From Planctomycetes bacterium B3_Pla (lineage in GTDB: Bacteria; Planctomycetota; Phycisphaerae; Sedimentisphaerales; Anaerobacaceae): DNA of 64,000 bases. Made by a program: the position numbers and the translations under genes. The DNA lies in assembly GCA_005223045.1 (NCBI GenBank), contig NJBM01000013.1, forward strand, positions 62,001 through 126,000, written 5' to 3'. The notes under the pieces are model-generated. The model worked only from the letters and a program-made list of their open reading frames with translations, had not been told where the DNA came from and did no database searches. Positions 62,787-64,000 of this stretch are shown here, piece by piece; position 1 is the first letter of the stretch, and every line of letters begins with the position of its first letter.

Positions 62787-64000
62787 ATGTATTCAGACTA
62801 TATTCGTAACGTGGCGATAATCGCCCATGTCGATCACGGCAAAACAACGCTGGTGGACCAGCTTCTGTACCAGTCCGGGATGTTTCGCACCGAGGATCTG
62901 GATAAATTGGCAGGCGGCGAGCACGGATTGATTATGGACTCGAATCCGCTCGAACGTGAGCGAGGCATAACAATCCTCAGCAAGAACTGTGCGATTCACT
63001 ATATGGATTCGCAGAACAATGAATACAAAATCAACATAATCGACACGCCGGGACACGCTGATTTCGGCGGTGAGGTCGAGCGTGTTCTAAAGATGGCCGA
63101 CGGTGTGTTGCTTTTGGTCGATGCGTTTGAAGGCCCTATGCCCCAGACAAGGTTTGTGCTGACCAAGGCGCTCGAGCACAAGCTGCGACCTATTGTCGTG
63201 ATCAACAAGGTGGACCGACAGAACAGCAGGCCGGACGATGTCGTCAATGAGGTGTTCGATTTGCTCGTTAAGCTTGACGCCGAATCTGAGGCGCTCGATT
63301 TTCCCTTGATATACGCCTCGGCAAGGGACGGCTGGGCGACACCGGACCTCGACAGGAAAGCCGACAACATGCAGGTAATATTCGATGCCATCATTAACAA
63401 CATCCCTGCGCCGCGAGTGGAAACCGATGCTCCGGCGCAAATGCTGGTGACGAACCAGGAATATTCCGATTATGTCGGCCGCATAGCAATCGGCAGAGTC
63501 TTTGCCGGGCAGATAAGTGAGGGCCAGAGAGTTACTGTTATCGACAGGGAAGGCCTGCATACCCAGCAGAAAGTCATGCAGATTCATCAGTTTTACGGTC
63601 TTGGCCGCAAGCGGGCTTCGATGGTCCAGGCCGGTGATATATGTGCGATATCGGGGCTTGACCCGGTTGAAATCGGCGACACCATCGCCTGCGCGGATAA
63701 ACCTTCGAGGCTTGCCGTCATCTCCGTTGACGAACCGACGATGACGATGACTTTCAGGATCAACGACGGACCTTTCGCCGGCAGAGACGGCAAGTACCTC
63801 ACGAGCAGGCAGATCGGGGAGAGACTTGATAGGGAGCTTCAGCAGAACGTCGCCTTGAGAGTGGAACCGGGGCGGACTCCGGAAGAATTCGACGTTTCCG
63901 GCAGAGGGCTGATGCATCTTGGCATTCTGCTGGAGAACATGCGGCGTGAAGGCTATGAGGTTTGTGCGGGCAAGCCGAACGTGATTCTAAGGATCGTCGA
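62787..64000 (+). CDS. typA: Translational GTPase TypA/BipA (C-terminus beyond window)
   Basis: The frame is open from ATG 62787 to the window edge (404 codons). Start YIRNVAIIAHVDHGKTTLVD (G1), RGITILSKN (G2), DTPGHADFGGEVER (G3), NKVD (G4) and SARDG-type ASARDGW (G5). Domain 2 (LVTNQEYSDYVGRIAIGRVF; MVQAGDICAISGL) and the start of the EF-G-like domains (EPTMTMTFRINDGPFAGRDG; ALRVEPGRTPEEFDVSGRGL) follow. TypA acts on ribosomes in stress and low temperature and in 50S assembly. The ribosome site is weak (GAAAG). Confidence 0.96.
   Translation, partial: MYSDYIRNVAIIAHVDHGKTTLVDQLLYQSGMFRTEDLDKLAGGEHGLIMDSNPLERERGITILSKNCAIHYMDSQNNEYKINIIDTPGHADFGGEVERVLKMADGVLLLVDAFEGPMPQTRFVLTKALEHKLRPIVVINKVDRQNSRPDDVVNEVFDLLVKLDAESEALDFPLIYASARDGWATPDLDRKADNMQVIFDAIINNIPAPRVETDAPAQMLVTNQEYSDYVGRIAIGRVFAGQISEGQRVTVIDREGLHTQQKVMQIHQFYGLGRKRASMVQAGDICAISGLDPVEIGDTIACADKPSRLAVISVDEPTMTMTFRINDGPFAGRDGKYLTSRQIGERLDRELQQNVALRVEPGRTPEEFDVSGRGLMHLGILLENMRREGYEVCAGKPNVILRIV

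Noticed and set aside
63087..63917. Minus-strand open frame of 276 codons
   Set aside because: Antisense to typA, whose G motifs are unambiguous.

Overview
The window looks like chromosome of a polysaccharide-degrading planctomycete, most likely class Phycisphaerae (Sedimentisphaerales-like). This rests on a family of secreted proteins with fibronectin-like modules and a recurrent VDDFE C-terminal domain, an H-X9-DG pseudopilin, an ECF sigma factor coupled to a Ser/Thr kinase-TPR protein, a BNR-4 propeller enzyme and a Tat-type Gfo/Idh/MocA oxidoreductase. The placement is from family knowledge; there is no rRNA or tRNA in the window.

Layout. 1-6.5 kb: a fused NapH/NapG-like ferredoxin (runs off the left edge) behind a GH62 arabinofuranosidase, then a divergent 7TM membrane protein with its ATP-grasp partner under a consensus promoter, then a phosphomannomutase/phosphoglucomutase. 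7.2-8.1 kb: an outer-membrane barrel. 8.4-17.3 kb: three large secreted modular proteins (A, B, C) in tandem, each with its own terminator. 17.3-19.6 kb: HEAT protein, HflX and ribosomal protein S21. 20-32.5 kb: BNR-4 enzyme, MscS channel, Gfo/Idh/MocA oxidoreductase, PadR plus a HAAS-like membrane protein, 3-methyladenine glycosylase, zinc-ribbon protein, PrsW-like protease, PQQ-propeller protein and an atypical Nramp relative. 32.8-34.8 kb: DinG-like helicase.

34.8-38.6 kb is a gene-poor, repeat-rich stretch with a broken REP-associated transposase (RAYT), GTAG-type REP hairpins, direct repeats, a pseudopilin and small genes. 38.6-43.6 kb holds two more members (D, E) of the modular family on the minus strand. 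43.8-47.2 kb: a PutP-like symporter whose last codons come from a REP/MITE-like insertion, and RecQ. 47.4-48.4 kb: an AT-rich patch with an aspartic protease-like gene and a RelE-type toxin-antitoxin pair. 48.6-49.1 kb: an apparent relic of an XPB-helicase/Bax1 (DUF790) gene pair. 49.3-52.3 kb: a gingipain-type C25 peptidase. 53.2-64 kb: a B12-binding-like protein without the ligand histidine, the ECF sigma/kinase pair, a SnoaL-like secreted protein, a truncated response regulator-PAS protein with a kinase remnant, a CBS-GGDEF-HD-GYP protein, an M48 peptidase and TypA/BipA (runs off the right edge).

The most notable system is the five-member modular family. Each member has a near-identical signal peptide and strong AAGGAGG-type ribosome site, a variable N-terminal carbohydrate-binding type module (malectin-like, LamG, PA14 or CBM9), two or three Fn3-like modules, the same VDDFE domain, and a related terminator hairpin. 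Three of the five share a TTGACGGG/TGGTA promoter. They look like interchangeable surface glycan-binding proteins with conserved expression signals.
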